Part shown: piece after piece, positions 35,330 to 43,823 of the stretch
Layout of the letters: each line of letters opens with the position of its first letter
Numbering within the stretch: the first letter of the stretch is position 1
From: Pseudomonas moraviensis
GTDB lineage: Bacteria > Pseudomonadota > Gammaproteobacteria > Pseudomonadales > Pseudomonadaceae
DNA: 64,000 bases
Direction of reading: 5' to 3'
NCBI RefSeq assembly: GCF_900105805.1
Contig: NZ_LT629788.1
Coordinates: 3,844,001-3,908,000, forward strand
Notes under the pieces: generated by a model
Databases searched by the model: none
Told to the model about the DNA's origin: nothing
Seen by the model: the letters and a program-made list of their open reading frames with translations, nothing else
Made by a program: the position numbers and the translations under genes

Positions 35330-36270
35330 TGAACGATAAAACCGACAGCAGCGCCCGGGAAGACCTCGGCGCCGACTTCAAGAAAGCCCTCGACGAGGGC
35401 TGGTTGCCGATTCGCGAAGTCGCGCGGCAAACCGGCGTCAACGCCATCACCCTGCGTGCGTGGGAACGTCGCTACGGGCTGGTGGTGCCCCAGCGCACGC
35501 CCAAGGGCCATCGACTGTATAGCGCTGAACATGTGCAGCGAATCATGGCCATTCTCACCTGGCTGAACCGTGGGGTGGCGGTCAGTCAGGTCAAGCCATT
35601 GCTCGACGCCCCGCAGGCCTTCACCGAGACCGTGGAGAACGACTGGCAGCGCCTGCGACAGACGTTGCTTTCGGCGGTCACCGCACTGAATGAGCGCACG
35701 CTGGATGACAGCGTCAATCAGGCCATCGCCCTGTACCCGCCCCGGACCTTGTGCGAGCAATTGCTGATGCCGCTGCTGGCCGAACTCGAACAGCGCTGGC
35801 AGGGCCAGTTCGGCGCGCAGATGGAGCGGACATTTTTCTATTCCTGGCTGCGCAGCAAATTCGGTGCACGCATCTACCATAACAACCGCCAGCTGCATTC
35901 GGCGCCGCTGCTGTTGATCAATCATTCCGACCTGCCGCTGGAACCGCACCTGTGGCTGTGCGCATGGCTGATCAGCAGTGCCGACTGCCCGGTGCAAGTC
36001 TTCGACTGGCCGCTGCCGGCCGGTGAATTGGCACTGACCGTCGAGCACCTGCAAGCCCGTGGCGTGCTGCTGTATTCGAGCAAAGCCATGCAACTGGCGC
36101 AGTTGCCGAAACTGCTGGCGAACGTCGATTGCCCAACCCTGATTGCCGGCCCCGCAGTGCACATCCACCACAGCGAGCTGTCCGCTCGCACCGCTCAGAC
36201 TGCCGAGCTGTTCCTCGCCGAAGATCCGCTTGCGGCACACCAGGCGCTGCTCGAACGCGGATTGATTTGA
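35329..36270 (+). CDS. MerR-family regulator of the LitR/CarH type
   Basis: 313 residues. The N-terminal MerR helix-turn-helix (IREVARQTGVNAITLRAWERRYGLVVPQRT) is followed by a region shaped like the B12-binding cap and Rossmann domains of CarH/LitR. In place of the E/DxHxxG cobalamin motif it has LEPHLWL (His207), so the His is kept but the Gly is lost. The cap has RWQGQFGAQMER where light sensors have a Trp and Glu-His. This fits class II LitR (PplR-type) proteins of pseudomonads, reported to work with a LOV photoreceptor. It probably controls its own operon through the TGTACA boxes. Confidence 0.82.
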   Translation: MNDKTDSSAREDLGADFKKALDEGWLPIREVARQTGVNAITLRAWERRYGLVVPQRTPKGHRLYSAEHVQRIMAILTWLNRGVAVSQVKPLLDAPQAFTETVENDWQRLRQTLLSAVTALNERTLDDSVNQAIALYPPRTLCEQLLMPLLAELEQRWQGQFGAQMERTFFYSWLRSKFGARIYHNNRQLHSAPLLLINHSDLPLEPHLWLCAWLISSADCPVQVFDWPLPAGELALTVEHLQARGVLLYSSKAMQLAQLPKLLANVDCPTLIAGPAVHIHHSELSARTAQTAELFLAEDPLAAHQALLERGLI

Positions 36271-36286
36271 TGATGGGTCTAATCAC

Positions 36287-37732
36287 ATGCAACTGATCTG
36301 GCTGCGCAGCGACCTGCGCCAACATGACAACACTGCCCTCGCGGCCGCTGCGGCGCGCGGCCCGACGGTGGCGGTGTATCTGTTGAGCCCCCAGCAGTGG
36401 CTGGAACACGACGATGCGCCGTGCAAGGTGGATTTCTGGCTGCGCAACCTGCGCGAACTGAGCCAGAGCCTCGGCGCACTGAACATCCCGCTGTTGATTC
36501 GCAGCGCGCTGCACTGGGATCAGGCGCCAGCAGAACTGCTCAAGCTCTGCCGGCATCTGAAGATCGAGGCAGTGCACGCCAACGAGGAATACGGCGTTCA
36601 CGAAAGCCGCCGCGATGAGGCCGTCGCCGAAACGTTGCAGGCCGAGGGCATTGAATTCCACAGCTATCTGGATCAATTGCTGTTCAAACCCGGCACAGTG
36701 CTGACCAAGACCGGTACCTACTTTCAGGTGTTCAGTCAGTTCCGCAAGGTCTGTTACGAACGCCTGCACCGCTCGATGCCGGCGCTGGTCAAGGCACCCG
36801 GCAAACAGGCCGCGCTGGATATCGCCAGCGATGCCATTCCCGAGGCAGTCAAAGGCTTCGCCACGCCGAGCCAATCCCTGCGCACGTTGTGGCCGGCCGG
36901 TGAGCAAGAGGCGCAGCGCCGACTCGACACTTTCACCGATGCGCAGATCGATTATTACCGCAGCGAACGCGACTTTCCGGCCAAACCCGGTACCAGCCAA
37001 TTGTCGGCTTACCTCGCCGCCGGGGTCATCTCGCCACGCCAGTGCCTGCACGCTGCGCTGCAAAGCAATCAGGGCGAGTTCGAAAGCGGCAAGGTCGGCG
37101 CGGTGACCTGGATCAACGAGCTGCTCTGGCGCGAATTCTACAAACACATTCTTGTTGGCTATCCACGCGTGTCGCGGCATCGCGCCTTCCGCCCGGAAAC
37201 CGAGGCGCTGGCCTGGCGCAATGCGCCGGAGGAGCTCAAGGCCTGGCAAGAGGCACGCACCGGTCTGCCGATCATCGACGCGGCGATGCGCCAATTGCTT
37301 GAAACCGGCTGGATGCACAATCGCCTGCGCATGGTCGTGGCGATGTTCCTGACCAAAAACCTGCTGATCGACTGGCGCGAGGGCGAACGCTTTTTCATGC
37401 GCCACCTGATCGATGGCGACCTGGCGGCGAACAACGGCGGTTGGCAGTGGAGCTCGTCGACCGGCACCGACTCGGCGCCGTACTTCCGTATTTTCAACCC
37501 GTTGAGCCAGTCGGAAAAATTCGACGCCGAGGGCGTGTTCATCAAGCACTGGTTGCCGGAACTGGCCGGGCTCATCAAAAAGGAAGTGCACAATCCGGCG
37601 GGCGCCGGAGGGCTGTTCGGCGTGGCGGATTATCCGGCGCCGATCGTCAACCTCAGCGCCTCACGCGAGCGCGCGCTGACGGCGTTCAAGAACCTGCCGT
37701 CGCGCCAGCATGCGAGTGGCGGCGATGAGTGA
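36287..37732 (+). CDS. phrB: class I CPD deoxyribodipyrimidine photolyase
   Basis: 481-residue light-driven repair enzyme that splits UV pyrimidine dimers, with FAD plus an antenna chromophore. The N-terminal antenna domain starts MQLIWLRSDLRQHDNTAL. The C-terminal FAD domain contains LSAYLAAGVISPRQCL, ETGWMHNRLRM and WQWSSSTGTDSAPYFRIFNP. The length is right for PhrB. It is third in the operon, 16 bp after the regulator, and overlaps the next gene by 8 bp. Confidence 0.95.
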   Translation: MQLIWLRSDLRQHDNTALAAAAARGPTVAVYLLSPQQWLEHDDAPCKVDFWLRNLRELSQSLGALNIPLLIRSALHWDQAPAELLKLCRHLKIEAVHANEEYGVHESRRDEAVAETLQAEGIEFHSYLDQLLFKPGTVLTKTGTYFQVFSQFRKVCYERLHRSMPALVKAPGKQAALDIASDAIPEAVKGFATPSQSLRTLWPAGEQEAQRRLDTFTDAQIDYYRSERDFPAKPGTSQLSAYLAAGVISPRQCLHAALQSNQGEFESGKVGAVTWINELLWREFYKHILVGYPRVSRHRAFRPETEALAWRNAPEELKAWQEARTGLPIIDAAMRQLLETGWMHNRLRMVVAMFLTKNLLIDWREGERFFMRHLIDGDLAANNGGWQWSSSTGTDSAPYFRIFNPLSQSEKFDAEGVFIKHWLPELAGLIKKEVHNPAGAGGLFGVADYPAPIVNLSASRERALTAFKNLPSRQHASGGDE

Positions 37733-38147
37733 ATTCCTGCGCAGCTTCGCCCGCGAGTTTTCCGGGTTGAACAAAGACAATCTGCATCGCTTGGGCGAGC
37801 TGTACAGCGACGACATTCATTTCACCGATCCGCTGCACGAAGTTCAGGGCCTGGCGCAACTGCAGGATTACTTCAAAGAGCTGTACGCCAACGTCAGCGA
37901 TCTACGCTTCGATTTTCACGGTTTCGACCAGATCGGCGCAGGCGAAGGTTATCTGCGCTGGGTCATGAGCTATCGCCACCCGCGTCTGGCCAAAGGCCGG
38001 GAAATCCGGGTTGGCGGCTGTTCGCACCTGCTCTGGCGCGACAAGGTTTATCGCCATCGGGATTATTTCGATGCCGGGGCGCTGCTGTATGAACACTTGC
38101 CAATATTGGGCCGGGTGATTGCCTGGCTGAAAAGGAGAATGGGATGA
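37725..38147 (+). CDS. NTF2-like (SnoaL-fold) protein
   Basis: 140 residues with the nuclear transport factor 2-like pattern (LGELYSDDIHFTDPLHEVQG and GGCSHLLWRDKVYRHRDYFD). The His and Asp positions are typical of small hydrolase/isomerase-like folds, though no reaction is known. The start inside the end of phrB, and a start of the next gene inside its own end, show tight coupling. Members recur in photolyase/CFA operons. Confidence 0.85.
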   Translation: MSEFLRSFAREFSGLNKDNLHRLGELYSDDIHFTDPLHEVQGLAQLQDYFKELYANVSDLRFDFHGFDQIGAGEGYLRWVMSYRHPRLAKGREIRVGGCSHLLWRDKVYRHRDYFDAGALLYEHLPILGRVIAWLKRRMG

Positions 38148-38926
38148 GTCGTACACCTCCACGGCGGTATTGGTTGACCGGCGCCAGCAGTGGCATCGGT
38201 GCAGCATTGTGCGAGGACATTCTGAAAAGCGGCGCGCACCTGGCGGTCAGTTCGCGCTCGGTCGCGCCGCTGAAAGTCTTGTCGCAGCGTTATCCGGGCC
38301 AGGTACTGGTGGTGCCCGGCGATCTGACCAACAGTCAGACCGTGCGCGAAATCGGCGAGCGGATCGGCGACGCCTGGGGCTCGCTGGACAGCGTGATTCT
38401 CAACGCCGGCACCTGTGAATATGTCGACGCGCGCCAGTTCGATTCCTCGATCATCGAGCACGTGGTGCGCACCAATCTGCTCGCCAGCAGCTACTGCATC
38501 GAAGCCGCCCTGCCGCTGCTGCGCAGAGGCACCACGCCGCATCTGGTCGGCATGGCCAGCTCGGTGACCTACCTGCCCCTGCCACGGGCCGAAGCCTACG
38601 GCGCATCGAAGGCAGGGCTGCGTTACCTGTTCGAATCGCTGCGCATCGATCTGGCGGACGAAGGCATTGACGTCACTATCATCAGCCCGGGTTTTGTCGA
38701 GACGCCGCTGACCGAGAGGAACGATTTCCCGATGCCGCTGAGCTGGCCCGCGGATAAAGCGGCGCGGCACATCTTCGCCAAACTCAAGGACCGGCCGCTG
38801 GAAATTGCTTTCCCGGGGCTGTTCATGGCGGCGCTTTGGCCACTGTCGAAGCTGCCGGCCCGCGCGCAACTGGCGATCGGCAAACGCATGGTGCGCAAGA
38901 ACCCACCGCAGCGGGACCCGATATGA
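38144..38926 (+). CDS. short-chain dehydrogenase/reductase
   Basis: 260-residue classical SDR. The cofactor motif TGASSGIGAALCE starts at residue 9 and the catalytic YGASK at about residue 151, with an upstream Ser (GMASSVTYL). It overlaps both neighbours by 4 bp. The operon also holds lipid-modifying enzymes, so a lipid-aldehyde or fatty-acyl substrate is a reasonable inference, but not shown by sequence. Confidence 0.88.
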   Translation: MSRTPPRRYWLTGASSGIGAALCEDILKSGAHLAVSSRSVAPLKVLSQRYPGQVLVVPGDLTNSQTVREIGERIGDAWGSLDSVILNAGTCEYVDARQFDSSIIEHVVRTNLLASSYCIEAALPLLRRGTTPHLVGMASSVTYLPLPRAEAYGASKAGLRYLFESLRIDLADEGIDVTIISPGFVETPLTERNDFPMPLSWPADKAARHIFAKLKDRPLEIAFPGLFMAALWPLSKLPARAQLAIGKRMVRKNPPQRDPI

Positions 38927-40170
38927 AAATCGCCGTGATTGGCAGCGGTATCGCCGGGCTGACGTGCGCTTACCTGCTGAACCGCCGCCACGACATCACC
39001 GTCTTCGAAGCGAGTGACTGGGTTGGCGGGCATACCCATACCGTGCCGGTCAGCGTGGCCGGGCAGCCATTCGCCATCGACACCGGCTTCATCGTGTTCA
39101 ACGACTGGACCTACCCGAACTTCATTCGCTTGCTCAACCAGCTCGGCGTGGCGTTCAAGCCGACCGAAATGAGCTTTTCGGTGACCGACCCGGACACCGG
39201 CGTCGAGTACAACGGCAACAACCTCAACAGCCTGTTCGCCCAGCGCAGCAATCTGTTGTCGCCGGGGTTCTGGGGCATGCTGCGCGACATTCTGCGCTTC
39301 AACAAGGAAGCCCAGCGTGACCTGATGGAACTGCGCATCGCCGCCGACACTACCCTCGACGATTACCTCAAGGCTGGCGGCTACGGTGAACGCTTCATCC
39401 TGCATTACATCGTGCCGATGGGCGCGGCGATCTGGTCGATGCCGATGGCGGAAATGCTCAATTTCCCTCTGCAGTTTTTCCTGCGCTTTTTCAAGAATCA
39501 TGGCCTGCTGTCGGTCAGTGATCGTCCGCAGTGGCAGGTCATTGAGGGCGGCTCCAGTGCCTACATCGCGCCACTGACCGCCTCATTCCACGACAGGATT
39601 CGCCTGAACTGCCCGGTCAGCCGCGTCGAGCGCAATCAGCACGGCGTGGTTATCCACAGCCCGGCCGGCCTCGAACATTTCGACAAAGTGGTGTTTGCCT
39701 GCCACAGCGATCAGGCCCTGAAGTTGCTGGCCAATCCGAGCGAGGCCGAGCGCTCGATTCTCGGCGCCCTGCTCTACGCCGACAACGACGTGGTGCTGCA
39801 CACCGACACGCGCCTGTTGCCCGCGCGCAAACTGGCCTGGGCCAGCTGGAACTACCGCCTCGGCGGCGCCGGTCATACTCGCGCGGCGGTCACCTACAAC
39901 ATGAACATCCTGCAGGGCATCGAGAGCGACACTACATTCTGCGTCAGCCTCAACCAGACCGCCGGCATCACCCCGGACAAAGTGCTGGCCCGCTACACCT
40001 ACGCCCACCCGCAATACACTTTGGCTGCCGCAGCGGCGCAAAACCGCTGGGGCGAACTCGATGGCGAGCAGCACACGCATTATTGCGGCGCCTACTGGGC
40101 CAATGGCTTCCATGAGGATGGCGTGGTCAGCGGCTTGCGCGTGGCCGCTGCGTTCGGTGAAACCCTGTGA
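38923..40170 (+). CDS. amine-oxidase-like FAD oxidoreductase (possible fatty-acid desaturase)
   Basis: 415-residue flavoprotein with an N-terminal FAD motif (IAVIGSGIAGLTCAYLL) and the paired motif FEASDWVGGHTHTV. The ATG at 38923 overlaps the SDR stop (ATGA). A gene of this kind beside a CFA-like methyltransferase and DUF1365 is known from the singlet-oxygen (sigma-E) regulon of Rhodobacter, where a flavoprotein desaturates methylated fatty acids on the way to furan fatty acids. The same role here is inferred from context. Confidence 0.85.
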   Translation: MKIAVIGSGIAGLTCAYLLNRRHDITVFEASDWVGGHTHTVPVSVAGQPFAIDTGFIVFNDWTYPNFIRLLNQLGVAFKPTEMSFSVTDPDTGVEYNGNNLNSLFAQRSNLLSPGFWGMLRDILRFNKEAQRDLMELRIAADTTLDDYLKAGGYGERFILHYIVPMGAAIWSMPMAEMLNFPLQFFLRFFKNHGLLSVSDRPQWQVIEGGSSAYIAPLTASFHDRIRLNCPVSRVERNQHGVVIHSPAGLEHFDKVVFACHSDQALKLLANPSEAERSILGALLYADNDVVLHTDTRLLPARKLAWASWNYRLGGAGHTRAAVTYNMNILQGIESDTTFCVSLNQTAGITPDKVLARYTYAHPQYTLAAAAAQNRWGELDGEQHTHYCGAYWANGFHEDGVVSGLRVAAAFGETL

Positions 40171-40982
40171 ACAGCGCCCTCTACAGCGGCGTGATCGGCC
40201 ATCGACGTTTCTCGCCGCGCCGTCACGAATTCCGCTACCGCATCGGTTTGCTCTATCTCGACCTGAGCGAACAGGACGCCGTGCTGGCCTTGTCGCCGCT
40301 AGCGGGGCGTAGTCGCTTTGCGCCGTTCTCGTTTCGTGAGACCGATTACCTGAAAGCTTTCACCGGCAAGGGCATCCGTCTGATCGACGCGGTGCGCCAG
40401 CAGGTGGGCGCGGCCATCGGTCATGAGCCAAAGGGCGCGGTGTGCCTTTTGACTCAGCCGCGCAGTTGGGGGCTGTCGTTCAATCCGGTGAGTTTCTTCT
40501 ATTGCCACGAAGCCGACGGGCAACTGGCGGCGATCGTCTGCGAGGTGACCAATACGCCATGGCGCGAGCGTTATCACTACGTGCTGCCGGCGCAGACACC
40601 GACCAGTCTGGTGGATTTTCATCAACATTTCGCCGTGGCCAAGGCCTTTCACGTCTCGCCGTTCCTGCCCCGCGACCTCGAATACCGCATGAGTTTCAGC
40701 CCGGCCGCGCAAAGCCTCGGCGTGCACATGGCCGATTGGCAGGGCAGCGAAAAACTGTTCGACGCCACGTTGAATCTGCGCCGCGAACCGCTCGATCGTC
40801 GCAGCCTGCACCGCTATCTGCGCCGCTTCCCGTGGATGACCGCAAAAACCGCCCTGGCGATCTACTGGCAAGCGCTGCGACTGCTGCTCAAGCGCGCGCC
40901 GATTTTCGCTCATCAGCCTGCCGACGGCAGCTTTCAAACCGCCACCGTGCCTCCGAAGGAGCCGCACCATGAAATCCTCTAG
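40167..40982 (+). CDS. DUF1365 family protein
   Basis: 271 residues with family hallmarks (IGHRRFSPRRHEFRYRIGL, TQPRSWGLSFNPVSFFYCHE). It overlaps the flavoprotein gene by 4 bp and the methyltransferase by 14 bp. DUF1365 genes almost always travel with CFA-like methyltransferases and amine-oxidase-like genes, so a supporting role in fatty-acid modification is likely. No catalytic residues are established. Confidence 0.9.
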   Translation: MNSALYSGVIGHRRFSPRRHEFRYRIGLLYLDLSEQDAVLALSPLAGRSRFAPFSFRETDYLKAFTGKGIRLIDAVRQQVGAAIGHEPKGAVCLLTQPRSWGLSFNPVSFFYCHEADGQLAAIVCEVTNTPWRERYHYVLPAQTPTSLVDFHQHFAVAKAFHVSPFLPRDLEYRMSFSPAAQSLGVHMADWQGSEKLFDATLNLRREPLDRRSLHRYLRRFPWMTAKTALAIYWQALRLLLKRAPIFAHQPADGSFQTATVPPKEPHHEIL

Positions 40983-42234
40983 CCTGCCGCTCGGTCGCTT
41001 CAGCACCAACGGCCTGACCGGCTCGCTGCTGCGCCGTGGCGTGCTGCGACAGCTCGCGCAGCTCAAACACGGACAATTGATGGTCGTCGAGGATGGCGAA
41101 CAGATGCTCTTTGGCACACCGGGCAGCGCCTTGCTCGGCGAGGTCCATGTGCTCGATCCGGCGCTGTGGGGCATGGTTGCCAGCAACGGCTCGATCGGCG
41201 CCGGCGAAGCATTCATCCACGGCTATTGGAGTTCGCCGGACCTGACCGCGGTGGTGCGCGTGTTCGTCAGCAATCTCGAGGTGCTCGACGCCATGGAGGG
41301 TGGCCTGGCGCGACTCGGCCGGCCCTTCGTGCAAGGCCTGCACTGGCTCAATCGCAACACGCGCAAGGGCTCACAAAAAAACATCGCCGCGCATTACGAC
41401 CTCGGCAATGAACTGTTCGAACAGTTTCTCGACCCGACCATGATGTATTCCGCCGCGCAGTTCCTCTCCCCAAGCGACACCCTGGAACAGGCACAACTGA
41501 ACAAACTCGAACGCATCTGCCAGAAACTCTCGCTCAAGCCCAGCGATCACCTGCTGGAAATCGGCACCGGTTGGGGCAGCATGGCGCTGTACGCGGCGCA
41601 GCATTATGGCTGCCGCGTGACCACCACGACTCTGTCCAAAGAGCAGTTCGCGTTCACCGCCAAACGCATCGAACAACTCGGCTTGCAGGATCGCGTCACG
41701 CTCCTGCTCAAGGACTACCGCGACCTCAGCGGCGAGTACGACAAACTGGTGTCGATCGAGATGATCGAAGCGGTTGGCCATCGGTTTCTGCCGACCTATT
41801 TCAAGCAATGCGCGCAGTTGCTCAAGAGCAACGGCCTGATGCTACTCCAGGCGATCACCATTCGCGAGCAACGCTACGAACAGGCGAAACGCAGCGTCGA
41901 CTTCATCCAGCGCTACATCTTCCCCGGCGGCGCCCTGCCCTCGGTGCACAAGATGCTCGATGTGGTCAGTCGCGAGACCGACATGAACCTGCTGCACATG
42001 GAAGATTTCGGCCTGCATTACGCCAGGACATTGCGCCTGTGGCACGAGAACTTTCGCCTCGCTCATGGTCGCTTGAACGAATTGGGTTACGACGATTATT
42101 TCCTGCGCTTGTGGGAGTTCTACCTTTGCTACTGCGAGGGCGGATTCCTCGAGCGGACTATCGGCACCGCGCAATTGCTGCTGGCGAAACCGGCGGCGAT
42201 GACCGCGCCGCTGCTCGGTCGCTTCGATGCTTGA
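40969..42234 (+). CDS. cyclopropane-fatty-acid-synthase-like SAM methyltransferase
   Basis: 421-residue enzyme expected to transfer a methyl(ene) group from SAM to a double bond of phospholipid acyl chains at the inner membrane. The SAM motif LLEIGTGWGSMALYA lies about residue 195. The catalytic-site segments SIEMIEAVG (about 263), DFIQRYIFPGGALPS and HYARTLRLW match CFA synthases. It could make a cyclopropane, or, as in UfaM of Rhodobacter, a methylated precursor of furan fatty acids. The gene set around it favours the latter (inference). Confidence 0.88.
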   Translation: MKSSSLPLGRFSTNGLTGSLLRRGVLRQLAQLKHGQLMVVEDGEQMLFGTPGSALLGEVHVLDPALWGMVASNGSIGAGEAFIHGYWSSPDLTAVVRVFVSNLEVLDAMEGGLARLGRPFVQGLHWLNRNTRKGSQKNIAAHYDLGNELFEQFLDPTMMYSAAQFLSPSDTLEQAQLNKLERICQKLSLKPSDHLLEIGTGWGSMALYAAQHYGCRVTTTTLSKEQFAFTAKRIEQLGLQDRVTLLLKDYRDLSGEYDKLVSIEMIEAVGHRFLPTYFKQCAQLLKSNGLMLLQAITIREQRYEQAKRSVDFIQRYIFPGGALPSVHKMLDVVSRETDMNLLHMEDFGLHYARTLRLWHENFRLAHGRLNELGYDDYFLRLWEFYLCYCEGGFLERTIGTAQLLLAKPAAMTAPLLGRFDA

Positions 42235-42718
42235 GCGCCTCGCCAATGCCGTGTTGTTCCAGCTCGGCTGGCTGGCCTGCGTCATCGGCGGCAACAGTTT
42301 GTGGCTGTTGCTCGCACTGGCGGCGCTGGTCATTCATCTGCGCTGGATCAGCAGTTGGGCGGCGGAGGGTCGGCTGATGCTGTCCGTGGTGATTGTCGGC
42401 ACGGCGGTAGACAGTGTTTTGCGTTACCTCGACGTGTTCCGCTTCGAAGATGCTGCACCGTTGATTCCGTTGTGGCTGATGCTGCTCTGGGCGCTGCTTG
42501 CCACCACATTGCGTCATTGTCTGGCCTGGAGCGCACGGCCATGGTGGCTGGCCAGCGCACTTGGCGCGGTGGGCGGTGCGTTGTCGTACTACGGCGGTGG
42601 ACGCCTGGCCGGCGTGCAATTTCCCTACGGCGAAGTGCCGACGCTGATGGTGATCGGCGTGCTCTGGGCCGGGCTGTTTCCGCTGCTGCACATGATGGCG
42701 CGACGGCTGGCGCCATGA
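42227..42718 (+). CDS. DUF2878 membrane protein
   Basis: 163 residues with about five hydrophobic segments, including LWLLLALAALVIHLRW and LWLMLLWALLATTLRH. The DUF2878 pattern is clear (GRLMLSVVIVGTAVDSVL). It starts 8 bp inside the methyltransferase gene and ends the operon. Function unknown, presumed linked to membrane lipid change. Confidence 0.85.
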   Translation: MLERLANAVLFQLGWLACVIGGNSLWLLLALAALVIHLRWISSWAAEGRLMLSVVIVGTAVDSVLRYLDVFRFEDAAPLIPLWLMLLWALLATTLRHCLAWSARPWWLASALGAVGGALSYYGGGRLAGVQFPYGEVPTLMVIGVLWAGLFPLLHMMARRLAP

Positions 42719-42770
42719 GCGTCCGTCAGCGCTTTCACACCCACAGCGATCACTGCCTTACACTGCCGCG

Positions 42771-43076
42771 ATGAAAACCATCCCCCACACACAAATCGAC
42801 GAACCGGCAGTCACCTGCTCGACCTGCGCCGCGTGCTGCTGCCAGCTCGAAGTGATGCTGATCACCGACACCGGCGTGCCTGATCGCTTTATCGATACCG
42901 ATGAATGGGGCGGTGAAGTGATGCTGCGTCTGGACGACGGCTGGTGTGCGGCGCTGGATCGCGACAGCATGATGTGCACGATCTACGAACGGCGACCGTT
43001 GATCTGCCGCGAGTTTGAAATGGGCGCGCCGGAGTGCATCGAAGAGCGCCGGGGTATTGCAACAGCCTACCGCTGA
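42771..43076 (+). CDS. YkgJ-family cysteine cluster protein
   Basis: 101 residues with the CxxCxxCC cluster (CSTCAACCC) and later cysteines (DGWCAALD, MMCTIYERRPLICREF). The pattern of the YkgJ family suggests a metal or zinc-like centre. It lies 52 bp after the DUF2878 gene with a weak ribosome site, so its link to that operon is uncertain. Confidence 0.85.
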   Translation: MKTIPHTQIDEPAVTCSTCAACCCQLEVMLITDTGVPDRFIDTDEWGGEVMLRLDDGWCAALDRDSMMCTIYERRPLICREFEMGAPECIEERRGIATAYR

Positions 43077-43082
43077 AACAAC

Positions 43083-43171
43083 TGTAGGAGTGAGCCTGCT
43101 CGCGATCGCGGTGTGTCAGTGCCAAATGTTCCGGCTGACACACCGCGATCGCGAGCAGGCTCACTCCTACA
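43083..43171. repeat. REP inverted pair (family A variant)
   Basis: Facing copies of tgtaggagtgagcctgctcg between the convergent YkgJ and pagL genes. Confidence 0.9.
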
Positions 43172-43193
43172 AGAAGCGTGAAGCGTCGAACAA

Positions 43194-43712
43194 TTACAGC
43201 GGCATTGTGTAATGCAGCGCGTAGCTTTCTACACCATCGTTGTCGCTGGACAGGCCAGCGTTAGAGTAGTGCGTGGCGCGGATGCCGACTTCGTGGCCGC
43301 CGTTGAAGCGCAGGCCGAAACCGATGCGGTCTTCGAACTGGAAGGAGCCGCCCAGCTTGTTGCTTTCGTATTCGGTGTTGGAGAAGAACGCCGCACCGAT
43401 ACCCGCTTCAACGTACGGTTTGACGGACTGGCCGGCAAACTCGTAAACGAAGACAGGCGAGAACGACAGGCTGTTGTTGCTGGAAGTCTTGTCACCTTCC
43501 CAGTACGTGTAGGCACCGCTCCAGTAGCCGGTCAGGCGACCCACGTCGCTCTGCAGCCAGCTCTTGTCCCAGTCGAAATTCATGCCCAGGCGATACGTCA
43601 TTGTCGAATCGCTGGTACCGCCGACGGCGAATTCAACGCCAGCGGCTTGTGCAGAAATGCTTTGCCCCATCAATGCGGCCGCAATCGCGGCCAAGCAGAA
43701 TAGTCGCTTCAC
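43194..43712 (-). CDS. pagL: lipid A 3-O-deacylase
   Basis: 172-residue outer-membrane beta-barrel enzyme that removes the 3-O-linked acyl chain from lipid A. The signal peptide is MKRLFCLAAIAAALMGQSIS, cut after AQA. The catalytic triad is visible as His148 and Ser150 in ATHYSNAG and Glu162 in GVESY. It is a single gene. A small palindrome, aacgatcgtt (43733-43742), lies just upstream. Same neighbourhood as in P. aeruginosa. Confidence 0.92.
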   Translation of the reverse strand: MKRLFCLAAIAAALMGQSISAQAAGVEFAVGGTSDSTMTYRLGMNFDWDKSWLQSDVGRLTGYWSGAYTYWEGDKTSSNNSLSFSPVFVYEFAGQSVKPYVEAGIGAAFFSNTEYESNKLGGSFQFEDRIGFGLRFNGGHEVGIRATHYSNAGLSSDNDGVESYALHYTMPL

Positions 43713-43823
43713 TTTGAAACTTCCTTTTCCGGAACGATCGTTTGGTTTTAAGTTGCTGCTGTCGCTATAGAAATCTGCGCTTGGTCAGAAGTTCAGCGTA
43801 TTTCGAGTTATTTCACATTTTTT

